Source of the DNA: Labilithrix luteola
GTDB taxonomy: Bacteria > Myxococcota_A > Polyangia > Polyangiales > Polyangiaceae
Length of the DNA: 64,000 bases
Reading direction: 5' to 3'
NCBI RefSeq assembly: GCF_001263205.1
Contig: NZ_CP012333.1
Span: forward strand, 3,100,001 to 3,164,000
In this document: positions 9,289 through 16,756 of the stretch, one piece after another
How the letters are laid out: every line of letters begins with the position of its first letter
Numbering within the stretch: the stretch's first letter is position 1
Made by a program: the position numbers and the translations under genes
Notes under the pieces: generated by a model
Seen by the model: only the letters and a program-made list of their open reading frames with translations
Told to the model about the DNA's origin: nothing
Database searches by the model: none

Positions 9289-10425
9289 CTAGAGCATGCC
9301 GGAGAGTAGGAGCGCGCCGTCGGTCACGATCTTGTCGCCCTTCTCGAGCCCGTGTTCGACGGTGAGCCACTCGCTCCCTTCGCCTTCGTCGACCGTAACC
9401 GGCAATCGCTCGAAGCTTTCCTTACCGTCTTTGGTGCCGCGATGAACGAAGACGACGGTCTGATCTCCGAAACGAAGAACCGACGATCGCGGGATCGCGA
9501 TTGCCTTCTTCACGTCCACCGAAATCCTCATCGTCGCAAACATCTCTGGCTTCAGCGCCCCGTCAGAATTGTCGAAGGTGCATCGCACCTTGGTTGCGTG
9601 GGTATTCGTATCGAGCGCCCCGCTGATCCAGTCGACCGTCCCTTCGAACATCCGTTCTGGCCACGACGCGACGTTCACGACGACTTTGGCCCCCAGCTTC
9701 ACACGCCGAATGTCGAGCTCGAAGACGTCGGCGAGCACCCACACCTTGCTCGCGTGACCGATCGTGAACAGCTCGGTCGTCCCTCCACCGTATTGGCCTG
9801 CGATCTCCATTCCAGGCGAGATGGCCTTCATGAAGACCTCGCCTTCGAGATCAGAGCGCAGCGTGTACGTCTGCCCGGTCACATCCCCCTGGCGAAAGAG
9901 CCGCGCCTTCTGCTCCGCACGCTCTACCTCGGCTTTCGCTTTCCGGTAGTTGTCGGCCGCCGTCTCGAAGTCCTTCTGCGAGGTGGCGTGCGTCTCGAGC
10001 AGCTCCTTCTGCCGTTGGTAGTCGTGACCTGCGGCGATCAGATCGGCTTTTGCCTTGCTGAGATCGGAAGTGGCGACACCGATGTCGGGCGACTCGATCA
10101 CCACGAGAGGGTCACCCTTCTTCACGTGGTTGCCGAGTTGCGCGAGCACCTTGACCGCCTTGCCCGCCACGGGTGAGAAGACGTGAACGACCTGTTGATC
10201 GTCATAGGCGACCTTGCCGGTCGTCAGGACCGTGTCGTCGACGTCCTGAAGATCGACGACCGCAGTCGCGATCCTCATCTTCTTGATCTGCTCCTGCGTG
10301 AGGAGCGCCTCGTTCAACGGCCCCGGTGGTGTCGTAAGCGCGTTCGCCTTGTGGTTACAACCGGCGGTGCCGATGAGCAGTGCAAACAGAAGGGGCCAAC
10401 GATGGGCATTCATCGGGGATCTCAT
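9289..10425 (-). CDS. RND efflux periplasmic adaptor lipoprotein (CzcB/CusB family)
   Basis: A 378-residue membrane-fusion protein linking the RND pump to the outer-membrane channel. The signal peptide ends in the lipobox IGTAGC (C23). A barrel-sandwich half-motif (VFSPVAGKAVKVLAQLG) precedes a coiled-coil hairpin at about 110-175 (KAKADLIAAGHDYQRQKELL onward), then beta-barrel and membrane-proximal domains. The open frame extends far upstream, but the real start is near 10425: that ATG overlaps the upstream stop as TGATG, implying translational coupling; ATG 10413 is the alternative. No His-rich metal-binding tail is seen. Confidence 0.9.
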   Translation of the reverse strand: MRSPMNAHRWPLLFALLIGTAGCNHKANALTTPPGPLNEALLTQEQIKKMRIATAVVDLQDVDDTVLTTGKVAYDDQQVVHVFSPVAGKAVKVLAQLGNHVKKGDPLVVIESPDIGVATSDLSKAKADLIAAGHDYQRQKELLETHATSQKDFETAADNYRKAKAEVERAEQKARLFRQGDVTGQTYTLRSDLEGEVFMKAISPGMEIAGQYGGGTTELFTIGHASKVWVLADVFELDIRRVKLGAKVVVNVASWPERMFEGTVDWISGALDTNTHATKVRCTFDNSDGALKPEMFATMRISVDVKKAIAIPRSSVLRFGDQTVVFVHRGTKDGKESFERLPVTVDEGEGSEWLTVEHGLEKGDKIVTDGALLLSGML

Positions 10426-11432
10426 CAGGGGGCAACGAGGATCTGAGCGGGGTTGTCGTAACGCGCGAGGCGCGAAATCTTTCCGCCTTGCAACTCGACG
10501 ACGTCGACCACGTACATCTTCAGCAAGTTGTCTTTCTGGGCGGGTACGAAGCCAATCGGGCCACGCTGCTCGCCGACGATGTGGTACTCGACGACGACGA
10601 ACGGACCGACGCCCCAGACGTTGTCGACTGAAGTGTCGAGCTGAGCGATGGCCTTGTGCATGGCCTTGACGTAGCCACGCGCTTCGGCCTTTCCTCGAGC
10701 GGGCTTGGCGCTCTCGAGGGTCGTCAATTCGACATCGTCGGCCATCGTCGCGACATAAGCGGGCTCGTTTTTGCTTTCGAGCGCATCGAGCGCGTCGCGG
10801 ACGACGGCGACGTTGGCGCTCTCCTCGGCAGTGCGAGCTTGCTCGATTTCTTGGCGTGCGCCCGAGGGCAGCTCCGGTGGGGGAAGGTTTTGGAGCGCCT
10901 TCGGGCCGACACCAATCTGCGCCTTCGCCAAAGCCTCGTCGAAATACAAGTGGACGTTCGAGATCGACCCGTCGTCCTTCGTCCACAGAAGCGCCAGCCC
11001 CTTAAGAACGACCGGCTTGTGGGAGCTCGTGTGCTCGCCACTCATGGTCCATTCGACGATTTGTGCTTCGGCCGTCAGGAACACACGACTTGCGACGAAG
11101 CTCCGTGAACTGTACCCACCAAGAAGAGCCTGGTGAACGCGGAGGGTATTGTCACGTCCGTGAACGTCCTTGTATCCGGCGAATGCGAAGTGCGCGTCTT
11201 CGTCGAGGACGCGCCCGAGCTCGCTGAAATTGGGAGAGGCAAGTGCTTTGAGATACCCGTCGGCAGCAGCTCGTTCCCTCGACGTTGCCGTCGACATGCC
11301 AGCATCCGGCGGCGCAGGTCGAGCCTCGAGCGACGCCCAGTTCACGGGCGGTGGTGCCGGCCGCGTAACCACCTCGGACGAACAGCCCGCGAGGACGGTT
11401 GCGAGCATGGCGGAGAGGAGCGCGCGCAACAT
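10425..11432 (-). CDS. lipoprotein with two NTF2/SnoaL-like domains, in efflux operon
   Basis: A 335-residue predicted lipoprotein (signal MLRALLSAMLATVLAGC, lipobox LAGC). Two stretches, about residues 45-150 and 185-320, each look like an NTF2/SnoaL-type cone: a helical start (AAADGYLKALASPNF; VAVVRDALDALESKNEPAY), a D(D/E)xxF/L segment and beta strands such as NVWGVGPFVVVEYHIVGE. The fold is often a ligand-binding pocket rather than a specific enzyme. Start and stop overlap both neighbours by TGATG, so it is an integral operon member. A metal-chaperone or substrate-binding role in the periplasm is inference only. Family assignment rests on pattern, not on a search. Confidence 0.7.
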   Translation of the reverse strand: MLRALLSAMLATVLAGCSSEVVTRPAPPPVNWASLEARPAPPDAGMSTATSRERAAADGYLKALASPNFSELGRVLDEDAHFAFAGYKDVHGRDNTLRVHQALLGGYSSRSFVASRVFLTAEAQIVEWTMSGEHTSSHKPVVLKGLALLWTKDDGSISNVHLYFDEALAKAQIGVGPKALQNLPPPELPSGARQEIEQARTAEESANVAVVRDALDALESKNEPAYVATMADDVELTTLESAKPARGKAEARGYVKAMHKAIAQLDTSVDNVWGVGPFVVVEYHIVGEQRGPIGFVPAQKDNLLKMYVVDVVELQGGKISRLARYDNPAQILVAP

Positions 11433-12079
11433 CAGAATGCCCACCCGAGGGAGAGGAGTAGCCGAGGAGCCACGCCCCGGTTCGCGTAGACTCGCGACGG
11501 AAACTGCTGGTCGGGAATCGACTTGGTCGTCCACACGTACTGGACACCGCCGCCGAGGCTCAGCGCGACGCGGTCGGCGAGCAGCATCTGGTATCCAGCG
11601 TCCGCCGCGAGGCCCAAATCGAAGAAGTGCGTCTTCGTTCCGTCCTGCGCGGTTGCGTCGAAGGATCCGGCGATCAAGGACGGTCCCACGAAGAAGCCTC
11701 GTGGGCCTCCCTCACCGAAGTAGTACCGGTAACCAAGCTCCGCGCCGAAGCCCTTGAACTTCTGTTCGGGCAACCGCGTCGGATTGCCAGCGTCGTCGAA
11801 GACGAAGATCGGCGCAGTGCTCGTCCACGCGTAAAACGGGCTGAAGGCGAGCGCGTGGTGGTCGACCGGCGCAACGATGACGTTCGCGCTCACTTTGTTG
11901 ATCGTGAAGAGCGCCAACGGGTTCCACTCGACGGTCACGTATCGGCGAGGAGGAACGGGGTCGCGAACGACCACGTCGACAGCAGAATCGGGCTCCGCGG
12001 CCGCCGTTCGCGCTGTAGTTGCGAAGCTCACGAACGCAGCCAAGGCGAGCGAGAGGACGCACGGGGTGGATCGAATCAT
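11432..12079 (-). CDS. predicted outer-membrane beta-barrel protein, in efflux operon
   Basis: A 215-residue exported protein with a Sec signal (cleavage near TAAAEP). The mature part has amphipathic beta segments (RYVTVEWNPLALFTINKVS, FGAELGYRYYFGEGG, FFVGPSLIAGSF) and ends in the aromatic residue of LSLGWAF, the pattern of small outer-membrane barrels. The start ATG at 12079 overlaps the upstream stop by ATGA, and its own stop overlaps the next start. Its role beside an RND pump is unknown; it is not the TolC-type channel, which is encoded by the first gene of the operon. Confidence 0.7.
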   Translation of the reverse strand: MIRSTPCVLSLALAAFVSFATTARTAAAEPDSAVDVVVRDPVPPRRYVTVEWNPLALFTINKVSANVIVAPVDHHALAFSPFYAWTSTAPIFVFDDAGNPTRLPEQKFKGFGAELGYRYYFGEGGPRGFFVGPSLIAGSFDATAQDGTKTHFFDLGLAADAGYQMLLADRVALSLGGGVQYVWTTKSIPDQQFPSRVYANRGVAPRLLLSLGWAF

Positions 12080-12432
12080 CGTTGCTCCGTAGGTCGCTCG
12101 CTCGAGCTGCGAGCGTTCGGGCCGTGGGCCCGCAGGCTCGCGCGCCGCCGCACGAGCATCGTGAGCACGAGCGCGAAGGCTCCGGCCGTCAAGCCAAGGG
12201 GCGCATCGGCCCCCCCACGTCGAGACATCCCGCACGTCGAGTCGTTCGTGGTGTCGCAGAGAGCACCATCACAAGCGAGCGGAACCCTCGCGACTTCGGT
12301 GGGGTCTCCGCCGTCATGGACGTCCGCGCCGGCATCGTCGGTACCGCCATCGTCTGCCCACGCAGCTTGCGGCTCCAAACAAAGCGCCGTGCAGACGGCG
12401 AGCGCTACTGCAGGGAAAATGGGCGCTTTCAT
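12076..12432 (-). CDS. small secreted protein with MYXO-CTERM-like tail
   Basis: A 118-residue protein with a Sec signal (MKAPIFPAVALAVCTALCL), an acidic linker (DDGGTDDAGADVHDGGD), three clustered cysteines (ACDGALC...STCG), and then a membrane segment followed by RRR. A Cys before a hydrophobic stretch and an Arg cluster is the layout of the MYXO-CTERM sorting signal of myxobacteria, although here about 20 residues follow the arginines. Both ends overlap neighbouring genes by ATGA, so it is translated with the pump. The clustered Cys residues could bind metal or carry the C-terminal modification; neither is shown. Confidence 0.65.
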   Translation of the reverse strand: MKAPIFPAVALAVCTALCLEPQAAWADDGGTDDAGADVHDGGDPTEVARVPLACDGALCDTTNDSTCGMSRRGGADAPLGLTAGAFALVLTMLVRRRASLRAHGPNARSSSERPTEQR

Positions 12433-13862
12433 CGCAGGTCCCTCGCGACCGCGGCTTCGAGCTGGAAGACCGCCGTCCAGTAGCTCGAGAGGGCGTCGAA
12501 GTACTCGTTCTTCGTCGCAATGTACGTCCGCAGCGCATCGAGATAGTCGGTCAGGCTGGCCGCACCCTTCTCGTATTGTGTCGCGACGATCTCGAAGGCT
12601 CCCCTCGCGCTCTGCAAGAGCCCACCTCCGGCGCGACGAGGCCCCTCCATTCGCTCGACAATCCTCTTCGTCACGGCGAACGAAGCGAACGCCGTGGCGA
12701 CTTCGTTGACGACTTGCGACGTCACCTTTGCCTGTTGAAGAGCATTCGTGTCGTACTGCGCTTCCGCCTGGCGTTGCTCGCCTTGAAGGCCGTAGAAGAC
12801 GGGCAGCGGAGCAGAGATGCTGAAGGTGAGGGTCTGAGGTGTAAGCGGTCCGTTCGTCGACGTCCCGCCATAGCCACCACCACCACCCCACGCATAGTTC
12901 GCACCGAGCGTGATGTCCGGCAGCTTCTGGCGCTTGACGAGTTGGATCTGCGCCTCCGCCTGCTGCTTGAGGTAGCCAAGGCCGATGAGATCTGGACGGT
13001 GATCGAATGCCGTCCGAAGAAGTGCCACCCCTGTGGCATCCCGAAGCTGACCCGGCACCACGTAGTCGAGGACCTTCGTTTCGACGTCGAAGTCGGCGAC
13101 GTCACCGCGTACTCCGAGCAGGAACGCGAGCGCAACGCGTGCGGCTCGAAGCGCTAGCTCCGCTTCGTCGACAGCCTGATCGGCTTCGAGCTTCTGCACC
13201 TCGATACGCTGAAGGTCTCCCTCGTTGATCGCGCCCCCTTTGTAGCGATCCTGAGACCGCTTCAGTGACGTAGCCTGCGTCTCTGCGACGTCCTTCGCGA
13301 ACTTGAACGCGAGCGTCGCCTGCGCCGTCTGGATGTAGGTCGCCTTGACCTGGAACGCGATCGTGCGCTCGGCATCGACCCGCGCCATCTTCGCGGCCGC
13401 GAGCGCGTTACGAGCCACCTTTAACCGCAGATCACGCTTGCCGGAGAGGGCATCCGCCAGCGCCGCCGAGTCACTGATACCGAGATTGTAACTCCACGGA
13501 CTGCATTCGGCGCCGCTCTCGAGACAGTTGTCGTGACTGTACTTGTTGGTCGAATACGTGAATGCATTACCGACACTCGCCGAGACAACGGGATTCGCCA
13601 CCGCACCGGCGATCTTCACCGCCCCCTCGGCGCCGCGGGTGTTCGCGTCTGCGATCAAGAGATCGAGCCCACGCCTGCGGAAGATCCCGAGCGCATCTTC
13701 GAGCGTGAGCGTGTGCGGCAGCTCGGTCGCGGGAGGGACAACGTCGGCAGCCATTGCAGATCGCAACGCGAGGAGCCACGCCGCGAGAAAGAATAAAAGA
13801 GTGGCCGCCGTCAGTCGTCTTGGCGTCCTTTCGAGCAGCCATAGCCGCTTGGCCTGCATCAC
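12429..13862 (-). CDS. outer-membrane efflux channel (TolC/CzcC/CusC family)
   Basis: A 477-residue outer-membrane factor, first gene of the six-gene efflux operon. After a signal peptide (cleavage near AMA-AD) come two homologous OEP-type halves: TLTLEDALGIFRRRGLDLLI opening the first, long coiled-coil helices with RYKGGAINEGDLQRIEVQKL, and in the second half SISAPLPVFYGLQGEQRQAE and QYEKGAASLTDYLDALRTY, which match the repeated GxxxxxDLL motifs of TolC-like proteins. The start is GTG 13862 or ATG 13859. Its stop overlaps the next start by ATGA. It would form the exit duct for the pump encoded at 6075-9278. Confidence 0.92.
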   Translation of the reverse strand: MMQAKRLWLLERTPRRLTAATLLFFLAAWLLALRSAMAADVVPPATELPHTLTLEDALGIFRRRGLDLLIADANTRGAEGAVKIAGAVANPVVSASVGNAFTYSTNKYSHDNCLESGAECSPWSYNLGISDSAALADALSGKRDLRLKVARNALAAAKMARVDAERTIAFQVKATYIQTAQATLAFKFAKDVAETQATSLKRSQDRYKGGAINEGDLQRIEVQKLEADQAVDEAELALRAARVALAFLLGVRGDVADFDVETKVLDYVVPGQLRDATGVALLRTAFDHRPDLIGLGYLKQQAEAQIQLVKRQKLPDITLGANYAWGGGGGYGGTSTNGPLTPQTLTFSISAPLPVFYGLQGEQRQAEAQYDTNALQQAKVTSQVVNEVATAFASFAVTKRIVERMEGPRRAGGGLLQSARGAFEIVATQYEKGAASLTDYLDALRTYIATKNEYFDALSSYWTAVFQLEAAVARDLR

Positions 13863-14715
13863 AGGAGCATGCCACCGGCTCTTCCAAATCGTTCTTTACA
13901 TTCGCGTAAGATCTGAGAAATCGGCACCGTGCACGAGCTTGCGATCCGCTCGCGTGGACGAGTCTGCGCGTCGAAGTCGACGATATCGCTTCTCGACGGC
14001 CATCCAATCCAACGTCGCGCGCGCAGCGAAAACGGCGCGCGCGACGAACACTGAGCGACGGCGTCATTCGGGCGGGAGCATGTAACGCGCGACGACCTCT
14101 ATGTATTAGGGGGCGCGGGACATGCGCGACCAACTCTGTCGCGCTCATTCGATTGTGAATAGCCACTTCGAGTTTCGCCTTGTCGAGATTGCGGCAGACG
14201 CAGGCTCGTCTCGGAGACCAACTTTCTCATCCTGAGGATGCGGCGATCGAGGCTCGACCATCATCAGCCAACTCGCGGACGCCGTGCGTGCAGTGGAATT
14301 CGGGTCGACGGAGCATGCCTCCGCCAGGTCGAGGGTTCATACAGCGCGAGCTGCCTGTGCGTTGACAGGTCATCCAGGACGACGCGATCCGCTCTGCCTT
14401 GGGTAGTGCGTGTCGACGAGGCCGCGCGGGCGCGGGGTGAAGTCTCCAGCGGCCCGCTCGTCGGTCACCCTGGCGTGGCCCACATCTTCTGTTGCCACGG
14501 CTTCAGCTCATTCGCGACCGGCGTGGGCGTCACGCCCCTGAGCGTCCACACTGTGCGGCTCGAACTCGAGCATTGCGGCTTACCAATCTGATGAGCAACC
14601 GACTGCTCGCGTTTGCAGGGACCTCCACCTCGCAGCTCCTCCACGTTCGCCACGGCTTGGGCGGTCACGGTGCGCCGAGCGCTTCTCGTAGCGCGGGTCC
14701 CCTCGGCCCGACTGC
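13863..14715. other. gene-free stretch between efflux operon and repeat copy 2
   Basis: About 850 bp without a gene I can support. Short frames exist on both strands but show no signal peptide, motif or start site that stands out. A minus-strand stretch around 14470-14560 (RTVWTLRGVTPTP...) vaguely recalls a decayed transposase, too weakly to call. The first 50 bp presumably hold the efflux operon promoter. Confidence 0.5.
13896..13909. promoter_or_regulatory. TTAC-N6-GTAA inverted repeat upstream of efflux operon
   Basis: TTACATTCGCGTAA lies 34 bp upstream of the first gene of the efflux operon. Two-component regulators of metal resistance often use spaced half-sites of this kind, but 4-bp arms can arise by chance, so this is a weak candidate operator. 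Confidence 0.25.
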
Positions 14716-15215
14716 ACGGGCGTCTTGCCAGGCGTGTCATGGGCGTTACAAGGAGGAGTGGTCGTCGAGCCACCGACGCGCCTCGTCTACTTCATCGGGC
14801 GTGGTGCGTACTGGCCTCCGCGTTCTGTCGCCTCTGTCGAGACGCAGCCAGGTGGTCACTTCGATCGGCTCTCTCTGTCTCTTCTCGCCTGTCACGAGTT
14901 CATTCCGCGCAAGCCTGCATCCTTTGCACTCTGCACCGGTATCGATGGCGGACGGCTCCACGCCAACGCCCCGAACCTCACGGCTGGGACCGACGTCTCC
15001 CGCCTCCTCCTCGACATCCCCCTCGAGGGGCGCATCGGACTTCGCGTAGGCAAGCTCGGAAAGCTCGACTTCGAGCCCTTCCTTGCAGCTCAGATCGCAG
15101 CCGTATTGCGCCGAGACCGCTTCACCTACCGAGACCCCTCGGGAGAGCAACTCACGCTGCTGCGACCATCCCTCATTGCCGCACAGGGGGGCATCGGACT
15201 GGTCGTGCACTTTTT
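14716..15215 (+). repeat. 500-bp direct repeat, copy 2
   Basis: Near-identical to 5503-6002 (three mismatches, all in the last 40 bp). Homology begins abruptly at ACGGGCG and ends at the T-run before the stop codon; sequence on either side is unrelated to that flanking copy 1. Confidence 0.95.
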
Positions 15216-15219
15216 GTGA
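14716..15219 (+). pseudogene. 5'-truncated duplicate of the exported protein at 4867-6006
   Basis: The frame encodes the same 166 C-terminal residues as the gene at 4867-6006 with one change near the end (AAQGGIG for AAQGSVG) and a final Leu instead of Phe before TGA. Reading upstream in the same frame gives unrelated sequence and then a TAG at 14689-14691, so signal peptide, N-terminal domain and linker are missing. A TTG at 14725 could initiate a 164-residue product, but it would have no signal peptide. Most likely a dead fragment left by duplication. Confidence 0.85.
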
Positions 15220-15304
15220 TAAAAAGTCCGATCGCCTGTCTTCTACCCAATCGAGGTCCCCACGGTTGGCAGCGTTCGGTCCATTCGGTCCTTCTGCAGC
15301 CGCG

Positions 15305-15326
15305 CCTCTCCCGCAGGTGGGAGAGG
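15305..15326. repeat. hairpin overlapping the sigma-factor start
   Basis: CCTCTCCC and GGGAGAGG form a perfect 8-bp stem around GCAGGT. It resembles the intergenic palindromes at 2661-2756 and covers the first possible GTG start (15326) of the sigma gene, which favours GTG 15338 as the true start. Confidence 0.55.
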
Positions 15327-15852
15327 TGGCCGTCCCCGTGCGTTCTAGCCGTTCGAGCGCGGAAATTTTCCGTGAGCACGGGGCCTTCGTCTGGCGCCTT
15401 CTCCGTCGTCTGGGTGTCCCGGCGGCGGATCTCGACGATCTGACCCAGGAAGTCTTCATCTCCGTTCACCGCTCCCTCGACAGGTACGAAGAGCGGAATC
15501 ACCTGAAGGCCTGGCTCTACCGTATTTGCGTCCGGCAGGCCTCGCGGCACCGCCGGAACCTGCCCCCGCAAGCCACGTGGACCCCGATCAGCTCTTGGAA
15601 GTTGCCCACGAGGGGCCCGAAGCGGCCCTTCGGGACCAAGAGCAGCGCGCCACTTTCGAGCGACTGCTCGAGGTCCTCGACGAAGAGCGACGCACCGTGT
15701 TCGTCCTTTACGAGATTGAAGAGCTCTCCATGCACGAAGTCGCACAAGCCGCCGGATGTCCGTTGCCGACGGCCTATTCGCGCCTTCGGTCAGCACGCAA
15801 GCTCGTCCTCGAAGCAGCACGCCGTCTCGAGCTCAGGGAGAACCACCGATGA
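15326..15852 (+). pseudogene. ECF-type RNA polymerase sigma factor, frameshifted
   Basis: Two frames together encode one sigma-70-like protein. Frame 2 gives region 2 (IFREHGAFVWRLLRRLGVPA, DLDDLTQEVFISVHRSLDRY, LKAWLYRICVRQASRHRR); frame 1 gives region 4 (RATFERLLEVLDEERRTVFV, IEELSMHEVAQAAGCPLPTA, YSRLRSARKLV). The switch falls at the C5 run 15563-15567: one extra C would read RRNLPPASHVDPDQLLEVA without interruption. So either one base was lost here or the assembly missed one. Starts GTG 15326 or 15338 are possible. The stop overlaps the next gene's ATG by ATGA, as expected for a sigma factor coupled to its regulator. Confidence 0.85.
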
Positions 15853-16685
15853 GCCTGCGAGAACCGCAACGCCTCTTCGGCTCGGACGAGTCGCCCTCGA
15901 TCCTCCGCGACGCCTTGAGTGCGGAGAAGGCCGATCGCGGCCCTGATTCGGCCCACCTCCGTCGGATGGAGCAGCGCTTCGCCGAGCGCATGGCCGCCGA
16001 AGGCTCGAGCGCGAGCTCGCCCGGTGTCGCGGCGCGCAAGGGCCTGTCCTGGTTCGGTCAGAACGGTTCGTGGCTTCTCTTCGCGTGCGTGGGCATCGTG
16101 AGCGTGGCGACGTTCGCCCCGGGCGGGTTCGCGTCTTCCGAGTCGGTTCCTGGCTTCGCGGGCCCCACCACTCCCACGACGCCGCGCACCGTGAACGAGC
16201 TCGCCCCGCAAAAGGCGAAGGCGCTCGCCACGTCGATGAACGTCGCGTCGGTACGTGACGTCTCACGCGAAGACGAGAACACCAAAGCCGCTCCGGCAAC
16301 GTCCATTCCCGTCAGCGCGCTCGCCAACGTGAGCAACGTGAGCGGTGGCGTGAAGAAGGCGCCGGGCAAGGCGAATTCCGTCACCACGTCTGCCCCCGAC
16401 GAGAGCGACGACACCGAGGAGATCGCCCTTCTCGCTCGTGCTCACGAAGCGCTCCGCGCGCACCCGTCCGAGTCGCTCGCGCTCTGCCAGCAGCATCGCG
16501 TGCAGTTTGCACAAGCCCACTTCGCGCAGGAACGCGAGGCGGTGGCGATCGAAGCGCTCGTGTACCTGCACCGCACGCAGGAAGCCGAACAGCGCTGGAA
16601 CGAATTCAAGGCTCGCTATCCAACGTCGAGCCACCGCATTCATCTCGAAGATCTGTTCTCCACGGCAACGACCAAGAGTCGCTGA
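15849..16685 (+). CDS. single-pass membrane protein coupled to the sigma factor (candidate anti-sigma factor)
   Basis: A 278-residue protein. Residues 1-70 are cytoplasmic and charged (SAHLRRMEQRFAERMAAEG), residues about 74-90 form one membrane segment (SWLLFACVGIVSVATFA), and a Ser/Thr/Ala-rich linker leads to a helical C-terminal repeat at about 195-275 (LLARAHEALRAHPSESLALC, LHRTQEAEQRWNEFKARYP) resembling TPR or tetratricopeptide-like pairs. Overlap with the sigma gene by ATGA and the inner-membrane topology suggest an anti-sigma or signal-relay role, as in many myxobacterial ECF pairs, but no zinc-binding anti-sigma motif (HxxxCxxC) is seen. Confidence 0.75.
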   Translation: MSLREPQRLFGSDESPSILRDALSAEKADRGPDSAHLRRMEQRFAERMAAEGSSASSPGVAARKGLSWFGQNGSWLLFACVGIVSVATFAPGGFASSESVPGFAGPTTPTTPRTVNELAPQKAKALATSMNVASVRDVSREDENTKAAPATSIPVSALANVSNVSGGVKKAPGKANSVTTSAPDESDDTEEIALLARAHEALRAHPSESLALCQQHRVQFAQAHFAQEREAVAIEALVYLHRTQEAEQRWNEFKARYPTSSHRIHLEDLFSTATTKSR

Positions 16686-16756
16686 ATCACCAGCGGCGTC
16701 GAACTCGTTCACCCAGGCTCTCCGAGCCTTTGGGGAGGTTGACCTTGCTTTCATCC

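Noticed and set aside
10426..10986. Upstream extension of the adaptor gene's open frame.
   Set aside because: The extension is Arg-rich, lacks a signal peptide and overlaps the NTF2-like lipoprotein gene; the lipobox-bearing start near 10425 is far better.
14465..14773. Minus-strand frame with RTVWTLRGVTPTP, reminiscent of IS630-type transposases.
   Set aside because: One short resemblance only; no catalytic DDE context, no terminal inverted repeats and no target-site duplication seen.
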